Positions 24,604-33,564 of a stretch of 64,000 nt of DNA are shown in pieces; the stretch's first letter is position 1, and each line of letters opens with the position of its first letter. Made by a program: the position numbers and the translations under genes. Location of the stretch: NCBI RefSeq assembly GCF_035989305.1, contig NZ_CP108514.1:6242501-6306500 (forward strand). The letters are read 5' to 3'. The notes below the pieces were generated by a model. The model did no database searches. It was given only the letters and a program-made list of their open reading frames with translations, and was not told where the DNA came from. This stretch comes from Streptomyces sp. NBC_01233. Lineage in GTDB: Bacteria > Actinomycetota > Actinomycetes > Streptomycetales > Streptomycetaceae.

Positions 24604-25194
24604 ATGAGCACGCCGACCCTGGTGATCGTGAGCGGCGGCCCCGGAACGGGGAAGACCACTCTCGCGCACGAGCTCGCCAGCGCCCTCGGATGCCCCGCGA
24701 TCATCCGCGACGAAATCAAGCAGGGCATGGTCATGTCCCATCCGGGCTATCAGCGCGGCGGCGATGACCCCCTCAACTACCCAACCCTCGACGCCTTCTT
24801 CGGCGTGCTGAAGGTGCTCCTGGAGGCCGGAGTCACGGTGGTCGCCGAAGCCGCCTTCCAGGACCGGCTCTGGCGGCCGAACCTGGAGCCGCTCACCGGC
24901 CTTGCACACCTCCGTGTCATCCGCTGCACCACCGCGACCGACGTCACCCACGACCGCATCGTCCAGCGCGCCAAAGACAACGCACACCGAGCCGCCCACG
25001 GCGACCAGGACCTGCTCGAAGCCATCGCCGCCGGAGAGCACTCCCTCGCATCCTTCGTGCCGATCTCCATGGACGTCCCCACCCTGACCGTCGACACCTC
25101 GGACGGATACCAGCCAGAGCTGCCGGACATCACCAGCTTCGTCCGGGCGTCTGATCACGACGGGGTGTCCCCCGAGTCGAAGGTGGGCGGCTGA
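24604..25194 (+). CDS. P-loop kinase / AAA-type ATP-binding protein
   Basis: 196 aa. Walker A GGPGTGKT at 11-18, then a short kinase-like core: IIRDEIKQGM (possible substrate-binding DE), a VVAEAAFQDRLW strand/turn and an Arg-rich lid (HDRIVQRAKDNAHR). This resembles small nucleotide or antibiotic kinases and the zeta-toxin/Chloramphenicol-phosphotransferase-like fold. Substrate unknown. No neighbouring antitoxin-like gene is visible, so a toxin role is not favoured. Confidence 0.8.
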   Translation: MSTPTLVIVSGGPGTGKTTLAHELASALGCPAIIRDEIKQGMVMSHPGYQRGGDDPLNYPTLDAFFGVLKVLLEAGVTVVAEAAFQDRLWRPNLEPLTGLAHLRVIRCTTATDVTHDRIVQRAKDNAHRAAHGDQDLLEAIAAGEHSLASFVPISMDVPTLTVDTSDGYQPELPDITSFVRASDHDGVSPESKVGG

Positions 25195-25308
25195 AGCGGA
25201 CGCCGACGCCGGCGGCCCGCCACCGGGCACACATCCGTGTGTCCTCCTCCACCATCGCGGTCGCTGCGCTGGAGCAGGACTTCGAGGATGGCCCGAGGCC
25301 GGGCGCGG

Positions 25309-25536
25309 TCACAGGTGACGTCCGAGCACCTTGGCCCGTCGTGAGATCTCCTGCCACAGGCCGCTCTTCTCCCATTCGTAGTACCAATTGGCCACCGTGA
25401 CAGGGGACCCGGCGGACAGCGCGAGATCGTCCCAGCGGGCGCCGGTGCCGAGCTTGCAGAGGATGGCCTCCACGACGGCTCGGTGGTCGTTGTTCTCCCA
25501 CACCTCGCCGCCGCGTACGGGAAGGGCCTCCTTCAC
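25309..25536 (-). pseudogene. IS5-type transposase N-terminal remnant
   Basis: Encodes a 75-aa piece resembling the N-terminal IS402/IS5 transposase domain: DHRAVVEAILCKLGTGARWDDL, then VANWYYEWEKSGLWQEI, equivalent to the usual R-x-V-x-x-A-I-L-W-x-x-R-T-G-x-x-W-R-D-L pattern. The DDE catalytic part is missing, and the expected invariant residues are partly lost. The frame is open further upstream to about 25627. No terminal inverted repeats found. Confidence 0.6.
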
Positions 25537-25627
25537 CGCGTGTCGTGGCCGGCGGCAGATGACTGCAGCGTCCGGGCCGCTGAGGGCGAATCCGTCGATG
25601 CGGGCCCGGCCTTCGCCTGCGGCGGTG

Positions 25628-27811
25628 TCAGAAGTGGATGCGGTAGTACGACCGTTCGCCGAGAAGGTCTTTGAGGCCGAGCGTCAGGGCGGGCTCCCGG
25701 CCGGCGCCGTAGGTGTCGGTGGGGCGGTCCGTGCGCAGATGCCGCCATGCTTGGGCGACCGGATCGTCGGCAGCGTCGAGATCGTGGCCGAGGGTCTGCA
25801 AGCGCGCCCCCCACTGCCGCACGACCTCGGCGGGGTTCCGGTCCGATTCGTCCGCGCCGCCCGGGGACAGCAGGCCGCGGATATCGTCCATGGTGATCTC
25901 ACCGACGCCACCGGTGTCGGCCTCGCGGGCCAGGAGGTACTGGGCGAGGGTGAGCGCGGCGCAGCCGTCGCTGAGGCGGCCGTCGCCGACCCGGTGTCGC
26001 TTGAAGTGGCGGCCGGCCACTTCCAGGGTTCGGGACCATGCGTCCTGCCACATCTGCGGGCCGCCCTCGGCTCGCCATGTCTGTAGGCGGTCCACGAGCG
26101 GCTGCCGGGTCGGCGCCCACCGGGCGCTCTCTTCCTGTAGATCGGCCACAAGGGTGCGCACAGCTTCGGCCAGGGTCCGGCCGTCCTCGCTGTCGCGTAC
26201 GGCAGGGGCAGACAGCGCGTACAGGACCTGCAGGAGAAGCAAGGTCAGCGTACGTCCCCCGTGGCGCTCGGGGAGCTTCGGCTGCAGGGCCGCAGTCAAG
26301 GCACGCGCGAGATCGTCGTCGTTCACGTCGATGGCCTCGACGAGCGCGACGTCCTCACTGTCCGGGCCGCGGTACCAGCTGCCGACGCGGCCTTCGTGCT
26401 CGCGCTCCTGGTACTGGGCGAGCGGCGGCAGCAGGCGGCGGGCCGCGTAGGCGGGGTCCGCCTCGCACAGGATGAGCCGCTTGAGGATGCGCCGTCCCAG
26501 GTCCTCGGGCGGGGCGCCGACGGGCGACATGATGGTGACACCGCAGCGGCAGTGCAGGGTGAGGGGATCGTCCCAGCATCCTTCGGCAAGGAAGGACGCG
26601 CGGCTGCCGCAGGCCGGGCAGGTAAACGCCTCCAGGCCGATCTCGTGTTCGTAATTCGGCTCGCTGATGGACGAGTCCTCGGAGATGTTCTCGTTCCACC
26701 GGGCGATGCCGGCGTCGAACCGCTTCAGCAGGATCCGGTCGACGTTGATCTGCCAGATGTAGTCGGCGCCATAGCCGCCGGGGGTGCCCTCGGCAGGTTC
26801 GTCCTCGCTGTAGCCGATGCGGGGCAGGGCCACGCGCCGGCCTTCCTCGGGCGTTGGCGCGGCAACCTGGACCTCGGTGCCTCCGGACAGCGCGGGTGCC
26901 CGGTGGGCGAGGGTGCAGGCGTGATGGGGCTCGCGCAGGCCGTGCGGGCAGTCCTCGGCGTGGACGGTGAGCGTATGCCGGGCGAGGCTGCACATCTCGG
27001 CGAGGAAGGCGGGGTTGCTCCGGGCGAAGCGCTTGACCGGCACGGTGATGTCGTCCGTGTTGGGCGGCGCCGCGAACGCGCTCAGAATCTCACCAGCCCG
27101 TTCCGGCTCCCGCAGCGCGGGCAGCACGCGGGTGAAGACCAGGGTGCCGAGCTTCTCGACGGGCACCTGGTCCTGGAGGGCCTGGTCGTGGAGCACCGCG
27201 CCCAGCACAAGTGCCACCGCGTGGACACCGTTACCCGGCAGGCCCGCCTCCCGGTGGCCGTGCACCCACCGGCGCCAGATCTCGGTGAACTCCCTTGCGG
27301 CCAGCGGCACTGTCGTGAACCACCACTCGACGAGGAGAGCGCTGATCGCGCAGCACATCTCAGCCAGCGTCTCACCGTCATGGAGCCCGACCGAATTCGC
27401 GAGCGTCAACTGGCCGACCAGCAACTCAAGGGCGTAGCCGACCGCGGCCCGCCGCTCGGCGGCCGTCAGCTGCTCACACACCTCGGCCAAGGGCTCGGCC
27501 GCGGTGGCGGCCCGCACCAGCCGCTTGAGCTCCGGCGCGGCGGGACCGAACCTGTCGTCATCGTCCGTCATGAACCCGGGGACCTCCCCGCGATGCAGAC
27601 GCAGCGCGGTCAGCCGGCACACCTCCACCAGGCGCGCCACACAAGCCGGGTCACCGGCGACATCGTCCAGCAGCCGGTCCACGCAAGCGGCACAGCCCTT
27701 AATCGCCGCTGCCATCAGGGCACCGACCAAAGCCTCGTTGACCGCACGCCCGTCGGCGTTGAACGGTCCCCCGGGCAGTTCCACGGACCCATGCTCGTGC
27801 GCGCCCATCAC
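25628..27811 (-). CDS. 727-aa protein of unknown function with a central zinc ribbon
   Basis: A large soluble protein that I do not recognise. The N-terminal ~320 residues are helical with clustered Cys (GCAACVDRLL and AEMCCAISALLVEWW). The centre has FTCPACGSRASF then LHCRCGVTIMSP (about 425-455), a four-Cys zinc ribbon. The C-terminal ~200 residues are helical with a conserved-looking end (LLGERSYYRIHF). No signal peptide, TM helix, Walker or nuclease motif is evident. It stands alone on its strand, with the transposase remnant downstream. Codon use is fully streptomycete. It could be an effector or scaffold; no function is claimed. Confidence 0.75.
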   Translation of the reverse strand: MMGAHEHGSVELPGGPFNADGRAVNEALVGALMAAAIKGCAACVDRLLDDVAGDPACVARLVEVCRLTALRLHRGEVPGFMTDDDDRFGPAAPELKRLVRAATAAEPLAEVCEQLTAAERRAAVGYALELLVGQLTLANSVGLHDGETLAEMCCAISALLVEWWFTTVPLAAREFTEIWRRWVHGHREAGLPGNGVHAVALVLGAVLHDQALQDQVPVEKLGTLVFTRVLPALREPERAGEILSAFAAPPNTDDITVPVKRFARSNPAFLAEMCSLARHTLTVHAEDCPHGLREPHHACTLAHRAPALSGGTEVQVAAPTPEEGRRVALPRIGYSEDEPAEGTPGGYGADYIWQINVDRILLKRFDAGIARWNENISEDSSISEPNYEHEIGLEAFTCPACGSRASFLAEGCWDDPLTLHCRCGVTIMSPVGAPPEDLGRRILKRLILCEADPAYAARRLLPPLAQYQEREHEGRVGSWYRGPDSEDVALVEAIDVNDDDLARALTAALQPKLPERHGGRTLTLLLLQVLYALSAPAVRDSEDGRTLAEAVRTLVADLQEESARWAPTRQPLVDRLQTWRAEGGPQMWQDAWSRTLEVAGRHFKRHRVGDGRLSDGCAALTLAQYLLAREADTGGVGEITMDDIRGLLSPGGADESDRNPAEVVRQWGARLQTLGHDLDAADDPVAQAWRHLRTDRPTDTYGAGREPALTLGLKDLLGERSYYRIHF

Positions 27812-27950
27812 GGGCCCCTTTCACTCGCTCGACGGCACCCTAATGCCGTACTGCGCCGTGGCATGCCGCGCTCGGCCCGCCCGGCCATCCCAACCGCGCC
27901 GCACAATGCGGTATCCGGCCAAGAAGTGACCGAGGGGGATCAGGCTCGCA

Positions 27951-28253
27951 TCAAGCTGGAACCCCCGGGCCCGGCGATACGGGCCCGGGAGCCGGTTGTT
28001 CTCGCCGGTCGTTATAGCCGAGCTGATCACTCCACCGGAGCTGGCAGTATTCGCGCTTGAGCACGGCGGCGAGCTGGAGTTCCTCAAACTCCGACCGCTC
28101 CATGGAGCCGTCGGTCGGCAGGGCCTCCAGCGCCTCCTGCGCGGTCCAGAACCCTTTCTCGTACCGACGCTCGTCCCGCAGCCGGTCGACCTCGTCCAGC
28201 AGGGCAAGGGCTCGGGCAACCGACCTGTCAGGTACCTGGGTGTCCACGATCAC
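27951..28253 (-). CDS. hypothetical protein, 100 aa, probably leaderless
   Basis: GTG 28253 (VIVDTQVPDRSVARALALLDEV) is preferred because a -10-like TAGGTT lies just upstream (28255-28260 on the minus strand), as in leaderless streptomycete mRNAs. An in-frame start at 28394 would give 147 aa. The product is helical and acidic/basic mixed (FWTAQEALEALPTDGSMERSEFEELQL), with no recognised domain. The rightward frame here is judged a shadow. Confidence 0.55.
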   Translation of the reverse strand: MIVDTQVPDRSVARALALLDEVDRLRDERRYEKGFWTAQEALEALPTDGSMERSEFEELQLAAVLKREYCQLRWSDQLGYNDRREQPAPGPVSPGPGVPA

Positions 28254-28390
28254 CAACCTACTGCCCGGCCGTGACCCCCACCTGGAAACGGCCAATTCGA
28301 CTTCCGCATGAAGATCATCGGGCCTGCGGCAGGGTCGCGGCATCATGGGAATGGGGTTGGGTGGCAGCACCGCGGACAGCGCAATTCCGG

Positions 28391-28879
28391 TCAACGGATC
28401 TTTCTGTTTGGCGAGGGTGGAGCGATCCGATATTCGGTGTAGCCCTCGTGTACGCCGAGTCGGGTGAACCCGGACTTGGCCAGGACGCGGCCGGAGGCAG
28501 GGTTGTCGGGGTGGTGTTTGGCTTCGAGACGGGTCACCGCGGCTTCGGCGAACACGATCGGGACGAACTGCCTTACGGCGTCGGTGGCGTGGCCGTGGCC
28601 CCAGGTGTCTTCGCGCAGGATGTAGCTAAGAGTGGCCAAGTCGGGGCTGTGCTTGCGAGATTTGATGACGCCGATCAGGTCGCCGGCCACGGTGATGCCG
28701 AGGTTCCAGTGGGTGCGGGGGATTGCGCGATCCTGGTCGTGGATGTTCTTCATGCGTACGGCGGCGTCCTCGACGGTCATCCGGTAGTCCTCGCCGTGGG
28801 TGAAGCGGACCGAGGCCCCGCGGTAGATCCGCGCCATCGCGGGAGCGTCGTCGAGGGTCAGCCTTCTCAGCGTGACCAC
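28391..28879 (-). CDS. GNAT-family N-acetyltransferase
   Basis: 162 aa. GTG 28879 lies inside the 3' end of the kinase gene (13-bp overlap), implying coupling. The GNAT fold runs LRRLTLDDAPAMARIY, then LGITVAGDLIGVIKS, the acetyl-CoA-binding region TWGHGHATDAVRQFV and the late EAKHHPDNPASGRVLAKSGF motif typical of the RimJ-type subfamily that acetylates protein N-termini or small amines. Substrate unknown. It is the last gene of the six-gene operon. Confidence 0.85.
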   Translation of the reverse strand: MVTLRRLTLDDAPAMARIYRGASVRFTHGEDYRMTVEDAAVRMKNIHDQDRAIPRTHWNLGITVAGDLIGVIKSRKHSPDLATLSYILREDTWGHGHATDAVRQFVPIVFAEAAVTRLEAKHHPDNPASGRVLAKSGFTRLGVHEGYTEYRIAPPSPNRKIR

Positions 28880-29742
28880 GAGGTCACCTCGGCGGCCGTG
28901 GGGCGCTGGCCGGGGTCCGGTGACAGGCACGCCTCGATCAGCTCCTCCAGCGCCGGAAAACGCCACGGCTGGACGTCCTGGAGGTCGTACAGCTTCCCCT
29001 GGGCCAGCGTGCGGAGTTTGTCGGCGCGGGGGGTGTCGTCCTCGTAGATGCCGGGGCGGTGCCCGGTCCAGCACCAGAACAAGGAGGCGCCCAGGCCCCA
29101 GATGTCGGCTGCGGGGTTCGTCTGGACGTGGACGTCGTCGGCGGTGGACAAGATGGCGTCGGCGATTTCGGGGGCGGTGGTGTGGGTGAGCGCGCCTCGG
29201 TAGGGCAGGCGAGCGGTCTCGGGGCCGCAGGCCAGGGCGTAGTCGATGACGTGGCCGGCGCCGTCGGGGTCGACGAGGGTGTTGGTGGGCTGGACGTCCG
29301 CGTGGGCCCACCCGGCGGCGTGCATCGGGGCGAGCCGGGCAGCCCACGTCTGGGCCAGGCGCAGCAGCAGAGCACGGTGCGCGGTGGTGTTTCCGGTGTC
29401 CTCGCGGGTGGGAGTCAGGGCCCGCCACAGCGGTGCGCCGTCAACCCACTCCACCGCCAGCCACCGCCCGCCGCCCCACGCTCCCGCGTCGATCCGGTAG
29501 GAGGGACGGATCGCGGCGGCCTCGGCCAGGGCCAGGAGGTGGCGGTCTTCCTGCTCCATCTCGGCAGCCTTGTTCCTGGCGCCGTCGTGTTCGGGAGCGT
29601 TGGCCTTCAGCACCAGTGTCGCCCTGGGCGTCGTGATCTTCCACGCCCTGGAGCCCCGCCGGTCGCTCAGCAGGTCGTGGGCGACCGTCCCGAACCGCCG
29701 TTCCAGGGCTTCTAGTGCTTTGGGAGGAGGTGCTGCGCCCAT
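28867..29742 (-). CDS. protein-kinase-fold protein (Ser/Thr kinase-like)
   Basis: 291 aa, kinase fold without TM or sensor domains. Lys46 (LVLKANAP) would bind ATP. The catalytic loop is HADVQPTN (Asp149, Asn154) and the metal-binding DYA (Asp168) replaces the usual DFG. APE (190-192) and DIWGLG with Asp213 complete subdomains VIII-IX. The C-terminal lobe ends in PGQRPTAAEV. The HxDxQPxN loop and DYA are intermediate between Hanks kinases and APH-type enzymes. The start overlaps the upstream gene by 31 bp. Confidence 0.85.
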   Translation of the reverse strand: MGAAPPPKALEALERRFGTVAHDLLSDRRGSRAWKITTPRATLVLKANAPEHDGARNKAAEMEQEDRHLLALAEAAAIRPSYRIDAGAWGGGRWLAVEWVDGAPLWRALTPTREDTGNTTAHRALLLRLAQTWAARLAPMHAAGWAHADVQPTNTLVDPDGAGHVIDYALACGPETARLPYRGALTHTTAPEIADAILSTADDVHVQTNPAADIWGLGASLFWCWTGHRPGIYEDDTPRADKLRTLAQGKLYDLQDVQPWRFPALEELIEACLSPDPGQRPTAAEVTSWSR

Positions 29743-30326
29743 TGTCTGATCTCCGTCCAGTCGTGTCCGATGCCGTCGAGGACGTCACGGCCGTCATCGA
29801 CCGCTTCCGCCACCGCGGCGGCCAACTCGGGTGTGGCGCCGAGGAAACGCGGGTCACGGGGCCGTACCGCGACCCGCACGGGGAGGAACGAGACCGGGGG
29901 CACCGGGATCTGGCCGCGAACTTCGCCGGCCGTGAACTTCCCGAACATCAAGCCCACCGGCCCGTACAGATTCTTCAGCGCCCAGTGCGGCCACACCAGC
30001 GTCCCGGCATCCGCGCCCAGGACGACGATGTTCTCGCATACGAGCATCCCGTGGCGGCGAGAGGCCAACGGCCGTACCCATTCGGCAGCCTGGACCGCCG
30101 CGTGGAACACCTCCGCTTCGACCGCTCCCGTGTCCCCGGCAGCTTCGTACACGGTCCACCCGGTCACCCCCCGTTCGACGGACGGCGCGAGATAGGGGCA
30201 GTGCGCCGACACGGCCTGGACGTACGCGGCGATCTCCACGGTGCTCGGCTGTGTGGTGCGGGCTTCGATGAGGCGGAGCGCCCCGGCTGTGGACCGGAGC
30301 GCTCCGGCAGCGTGCGCGGTGATCAC
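29712..30326 (-). CDS. hypothetical protein, 204 aa
   Basis: GTG overlaps the upstream stop by 4 bases (GTGA). The sequence has an alpha/beta pattern with a conserved-looking centre (RHGMLVCENIVVLGADAGTL, then WALKNLYGPVGLMFGKFTAGE and PVPPVSFLPVRVAVRPRDPRFL). The LYxPVGxMFGKF core is shared with an uncharacterised actinobacterial family; I cannot name it with certainty. It precedes the kinase-fold gene in the operon. Confidence 0.72.
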   Translation of the reverse strand: MITAHAAGALRSTAGALRLIEARTTQPSTVEIAAYVQAVSAHCPYLAPSVERGVTGWTVYEAAGDTGAVEAEVFHAAVQAAEWVRPLASRRHGMLVCENIVVLGADAGTLVWPHWALKNLYGPVGLMFGKFTAGEVRGQIPVPPVSFLPVRVAVRPRDPRFLGATPELAAAVAEAVDDGRDVLDGIGHDWTEIRQWAQHLLPKH

Positions 30327-30742
30327 GCGGCTGCTATCTCCCGGCGCTCGGGAACCACGTCGTCCCCGTCGCCGCCGCCGATCGGCGAGCAGTCCCACTC
30401 CGCGACCACGATGCCGGTCGTCCGGTAGCGGTGCAGGGCCTCGGTGTCGACCTCGCCGGCCGCGTTGGTGAACCAGACCTCGGGCAGCGGGCCGAACAGC
30501 TTCTCGTACGCGGTGACCCAGGCGATCTCGCCCGAGCCCTTCAGCGGGGCGTGGCCGATCTGCTGGCCGGCGTGCTGCGTGCAGAACTCCGCGAACTCGG
30601 GGGAGTCGAGCAGCTCGTGCCATTCGGCATCGATCGCGCCGGAGAACATCTCGACCGTGGCGTGGCCGTCCTTGAAGCGGGCGGCGCTGACGGTGAAGAA
30701 CCGTCCGAGTTCGACCTTTTCGGGGGTCAGGGTGGCGCTCAT
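30323..30742 (-). CDS. hypothetical protein, 139 aa
   Basis: ATG with GAGAGGA about 8 bases upstream. It is an acidic protein with a helical middle (GAIDAEWHELLDSPEFAEFCTQHA) and a beta-hairpin-like end (RYRTTGIVVAEWDCSPIGGG). No recognised domain. The stop overlaps the next gene start by 4 bases. Gap to the upstream gene is 130 bp, so it may have its own promoter. Confidence 0.72.
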   Translation of the reverse strand: MSATLTPEKVELGRFFTVSAARFKDGHATVEMFSGAIDAEWHELLDSPEFAEFCTQHAGQQIGHAPLKGSGEIAWVTAYEKLFGPLPEVWFTNAAGEVDTEALHRYRTTGIVVAEWDCSPIGGGDGDDVVPERREIAAA

Positions 30743-30872
30743 GGTGGTCCTCTCGGTTGTGTGCGAGTGGTGCGTGGATGGCGCCGGAAGCCCGTGGGGC
30801 CGTGGCCTCCGGCGCCGTTCCGCCCCCGTGCCGACTGCCTGGAAGGTTCGGGGGCGGAAATCTGTGATGCGC

Positions 30873-31196
30873 CTACACGAGCACCAGGGCTTCGCAGCGC
30901 AAGGCATTGAGGACCCGGGTGAGCAACGCCACGTCGGGTGCGCGGGCTTCGACGGCCGCCCGGCCTTCCTCGTGCCACTCGCCGAGGGCGCGTCGCCAGG
31001 CCTGTTCCGCGCGGAGGGCCTCACCGCGGATTTCCCGCAGGACGATGTCGGTCTCGATCCGCAGATGCACGAGGTCCGCCGGGGTAATCCGCAGGACCAG
31101 GTGACCGTCTTCGACGCGCACCTGGTCGAGCGCGAATTCCACGCAGCGCGCGGGGTCGCCGGCCAGCTCGGTCCCGTCCAGCAGCCGTAACCTCAT
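30873..31196 (-). CDS. hypothetical protein, 107 aa
   Basis: ATG overlaps the stop of the upstream 77-aa gene (ATGA). The N-terminal half is beta-rich (MRLRLLDGTELAGDP, VEDGHLVLRI) and the rest is a long helix (IVLREIRGEALRAEQAWRRALGEWHEEGRAAVE). It begins like a small binding domain. No family recognised. Confidence 0.7.
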   Translation of the reverse strand: MRLRLLDGTELAGDPARCVEFALDQVRVEDGHLVLRITPADLVHLRIETDIVLREIRGEALRAEQAWRRALGEWHEEGRAAVEARAPDVALLTRVLNALRCEALVLV

Positions 31197-31426
31197 CGGC
31201 CTTCCGCCTCTCGTACCGCACCAGGCGCGACGATCCACTCCATGCCCCCGCCCTCGGGCCGCAGGAACACCCCGCAGGGGACTATGCGGCCGGTCTGCGG
31301 TTCCTCCCACGGCCCGATGAACTGCACGATCGCCTCGCGGTCCTTCTCCGGGTCCAGGACCCGAGCGCCCTCGTACAGCCATGCGGGCAGCGACTGGTGG
31401 GACGGCGGGCGGTGCGCGGTGGTCAC
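31193..31426 (-). CDS. hypothetical protein, 77 aa
   Basis: GTG 31426 (VTTAHRPPSHQSLP) is chosen since GAGGAGG lies about 8 bases upstream; the open frame extends to 31471. A small protein with a WLYEGARVLDPEKDREAIVQFIG core that could be a beta-sheet adaptor. It is the first gene of the leftward operon, divergent from the XRE/TPR gene at 31667. Confidence 0.68.
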   Translation of the reverse strand: MTTAHRPPSHQSLPAWLYEGARVLDPEKDREAIVQFIGPWEEPQTGRIVPCGVFLRPEGGGMEWIVAPGAVREAEGR

Positions 31427-31666
31427 GGCGGTGCCTCCTCGTCGGGCGATGGCCCCGCCCATGCGTGGCACATGGACGGGGCTCTCCTCCTGCCGCTGGC
31501 CGGGGAGCCTGGGCCATTCCGGCGGCGTGATGTCTAGTCAACGACGGCAACGGTCTTGGAGACAGGAAAGGTTGCGGGTGGTGGGGTCGCGGGCCGCCGG
31601 AAGACTTTACGGATGGATTACCCGAGCAGGTGTCCTGCGGGTGAGCCCGTCGCTACGGTCTGTGGC

Positions 31667-32917
31667 ATGGCAGAGAACGCCGTACTTCGGCAGCGGATGG
31701 CTGATCTTGGGCTGACTCAGGAGGAGTTAGCAGGTCAGATGAACGCGGCGCTGCATTCGATCACCGGCAGGCCGGGAAATATGTCCGCGCGCAGCGTGTG
31801 GAATCTGGTGAACGGACGCACCACACGGCCGATCGGGCGGACCCGCGCCGCGCTTGAGCAGGTGTTCGGATGCCCATTGTCGGATTTAGGGTTCGCCTCA
31901 CCCGCCACTGCACCACCGGAGGACCCCGTGCACCGCCGTACGTTCTGGACCCTGACCGCCGGCGCGGCCGTCGCCATCGCTGCTCCCGCCCCGGCCGGGC
32001 GCAGGTCGGTCGGAACAGCAGACGTGATCCGCCTGCGTGAAGGAATGGCCGCTCTGACCGCGCTGGACCAGGCCCGGGGCGGTCACACCGCCCTGGAGAG
32101 AGCCGCGCTCGCTGGGGCGGCAGAGGCGATCGGGTTGCAGCAGTGGGCCGCCTCTCAGACCGTTCGGCAGCGTCTCTTCTCGGTGGCCTCGCACTACACC
32201 GCCTCTGCCGCCTGGTCGTGCATCGACGCCCGGCAGCTCGACCGCGCCCGTACCCACCTGGCGGAAGGCCTGCGGCTGGCCGGGCTGGCGCAGGACCCGA
32301 TGGCGCAGATGAGGGTGTGGAACTCCACAGCGATGCTCGCGCACCAGCGCCACGAATACGGGGAGGGCATCGCCGCCTCCCAGGCCGCGCAGACCACGGC
32401 CACCGCACGCCGGGATCCGCTGTTCTCCTCCCTCGCCCACGCCCGGACGGCTATCGGGCACGCCTCCCGCCGCGACCGGCAACCCGCACTGCGCTCCCTC
32501 GGCTACGCCCACGACGCCCTTGCCAAAGCCGAGGCCGTTCCCCGGCCGGCGTGGATCGGCTTCTACGGACCTGCGGAACTGGCCGCGCTCACCGCGATCG
32601 TCCACGACCTGCTCGACGAGCCCGCCCATGCTGAGGCCGCTTCGTACCGCGCGCTGGCAGTGCTGCCCGCCGAGTACCGGCGTAACAGGGCCATGACCAT
32701 GGTCCGGCTCGCCCACGCGCAGCTTCGCCAGGGTGACATCGGACAGGCGTGCGCGACGACGGGAGACGCGTTCGAGCTGATGGCCAGCGGTCCACTCCCG
32801 GGCCGGATGCGAACCCAGCTCGGGGACTTCCAGCGCGACCTTTTCACCCTTGCCCCCACCGACCGGACGGCCCGGGAGTGGGCCGACCGCTACCGCACCC
32901 AATGGAGCGTCCGTTGA
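31667..32917 (+). CDS. XRE-type HTH regulator with TPR-like C-terminal region
   Basis: 416 aa from ATG 31667. A -10-like TACGGT (31654-31659) lies 7 bases before the start and no ribosome site is seen, so it is probably leaderless. HTH at about 1-65 (LRQRMADLGLTQEELAGQM, then ARSVWNLVNGRTTRP). A Tat/twin-Arg-like hydrophobic stretch (RRTFWTLTAGAAVAIAA, about 88-104) is typical of this streptomycete family, followed by a helical TPR-like region (130-400). Probably a regulator of its divergent operon (31426 leftward) or the GNAT that follows. Confidence 0.85.
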   Translation: MAENAVLRQRMADLGLTQEELAGQMNAALHSITGRPGNMSARSVWNLVNGRTTRPIGRTRAALEQVFGCPLSDLGFASPATAPPEDPVHRRTFWTLTAGAAVAIAAPAPAGRRSVGTADVIRLREGMAALTALDQARGGHTALERAALAGAAEAIGLQQWAASQTVRQRLFSVASHYTASAAWSCIDARQLDRARTHLAEGLRLAGLAQDPMAQMRVWNSTAMLAHQRHEYGEGIAASQAAQTTATARRDPLFSSLAHARTAIGHASRRDRQPALRSLGYAHDALAKAEAVPRPAWIGFYGPAELAALTAIVHDLLDEPAHAEAASYRALAVLPAEYRRNRAMTMVRLAHAQLRQGDIGQACATTGDAFELMASGPLPGRMRTQLGDFQRDLFTLAPTDRTAREWADRYRTQWSVR

Positions 32918-33432
32918 CCGGCACCACCTTGCGGCACTACAGCCACGACGATCTCGGAGGCATCCGGCAGACGCTGCTGGATGTGCACGAGGATGCGTAC
33001 GCCGACCGACGGCACGAGGAGTTCGTGCAGCGCTTCCCATGGTTCGTGGACCACTGGGGCGGCAACGAGGGCTTCTCGTGCGTGATCGCCTACGACGGCG
33101 ACGTGCCGGTCGGATTCACCTACGGTGCTCCCGCCACCGCGGGGAGGGAGTGGTGGCAGGGACACCTCGACACGGCGCCGGAGGATCCCGCCACGTTCTC
33201 CGTCTCCGAGCTGATGGTGCGCCCGCAGTGGCGCAAGACTGGCCTCGGGCCCCGCCTGCACGACGCGCTCCTCGCCGGACGCCCGGAGCCGTGGGCGGTC
33301 CTCACTGTGGACACGAAGCGGCCCCGGCTTCAGGCGATGTACGAGGGCTGGGGCTACCGCAAGATCGGCGAGAACCAGCCGTTCCCCGACAGCCCCGTGT
33401 ACGCCGTCATGCTGAACAAGCTCGACGGCTGA
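32914..33432 (+). CDS. GNAT-family N-acetyltransferase
   Basis: The TTG start overlaps the upstream TGA by 3 bases (TTGA), with GGAG 6 bases ahead; an ATG at 32902 is in frame. A GNAT core: VSELMVRPQWRKTGLGPRLHDALL (acetyl-CoA site R-K-T-G-L-G), then AVLTVDTKRPRLQAMYEGWGYRKIG. 172 aa, soluble. Substrate unknown. Coupled to the XRE/TPR regulator upstream, so the regulator and enzyme probably form one functional pair. Confidence 0.85.
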   Translation: MTGTTLRHYSHDDLGGIRQTLLDVHEDAYADRRHEEFVQRFPWFVDHWGGNEGFSCVIAYDGDVPVGFTYGAPATAGREWWQGHLDTAPEDPATFSVSELMVRPQWRKTGLGPRLHDALLAGRPEPWAVLTVDTKRPRLQAMYEGWGYRKIGENQPFPDSPVYAVMLNKLDG

Positions 33433-33493
33433 CCCGGCCCGAACATACGAAGCCCCCACTTGGTCGGATCGCTCTGGCGCGACTGCCCGGTAG

Positions 33494-33531
33494 AGCGTCC
33501 CCGCATCCGATCGGATGCACCGCGGGACGCT
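33494..33531. terminator. palindromic hairpin between convergent genes
   Basis: Outer arms AGCGTCCC / GGGACGCT and an inner perfect palindrome GCATCCGATCGGATGC (33503-33518). It lies 62 bp after a plus-strand GNAT and 200 bp before the end of a minus-strand GNAT; likely a bidirectional terminator. Confidence 0.75.
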
Positions 33532-33564
33532 TAGTCCTCGCGCTGGTGTTCAGGCATGTCGCCT

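Noticed and set aside
24604..25194. Zeta-toxin of a toxin-antitoxin pair
   Set aside because: Only the Walker A and general fold fit; no adjacent antitoxin-like gene was seen.
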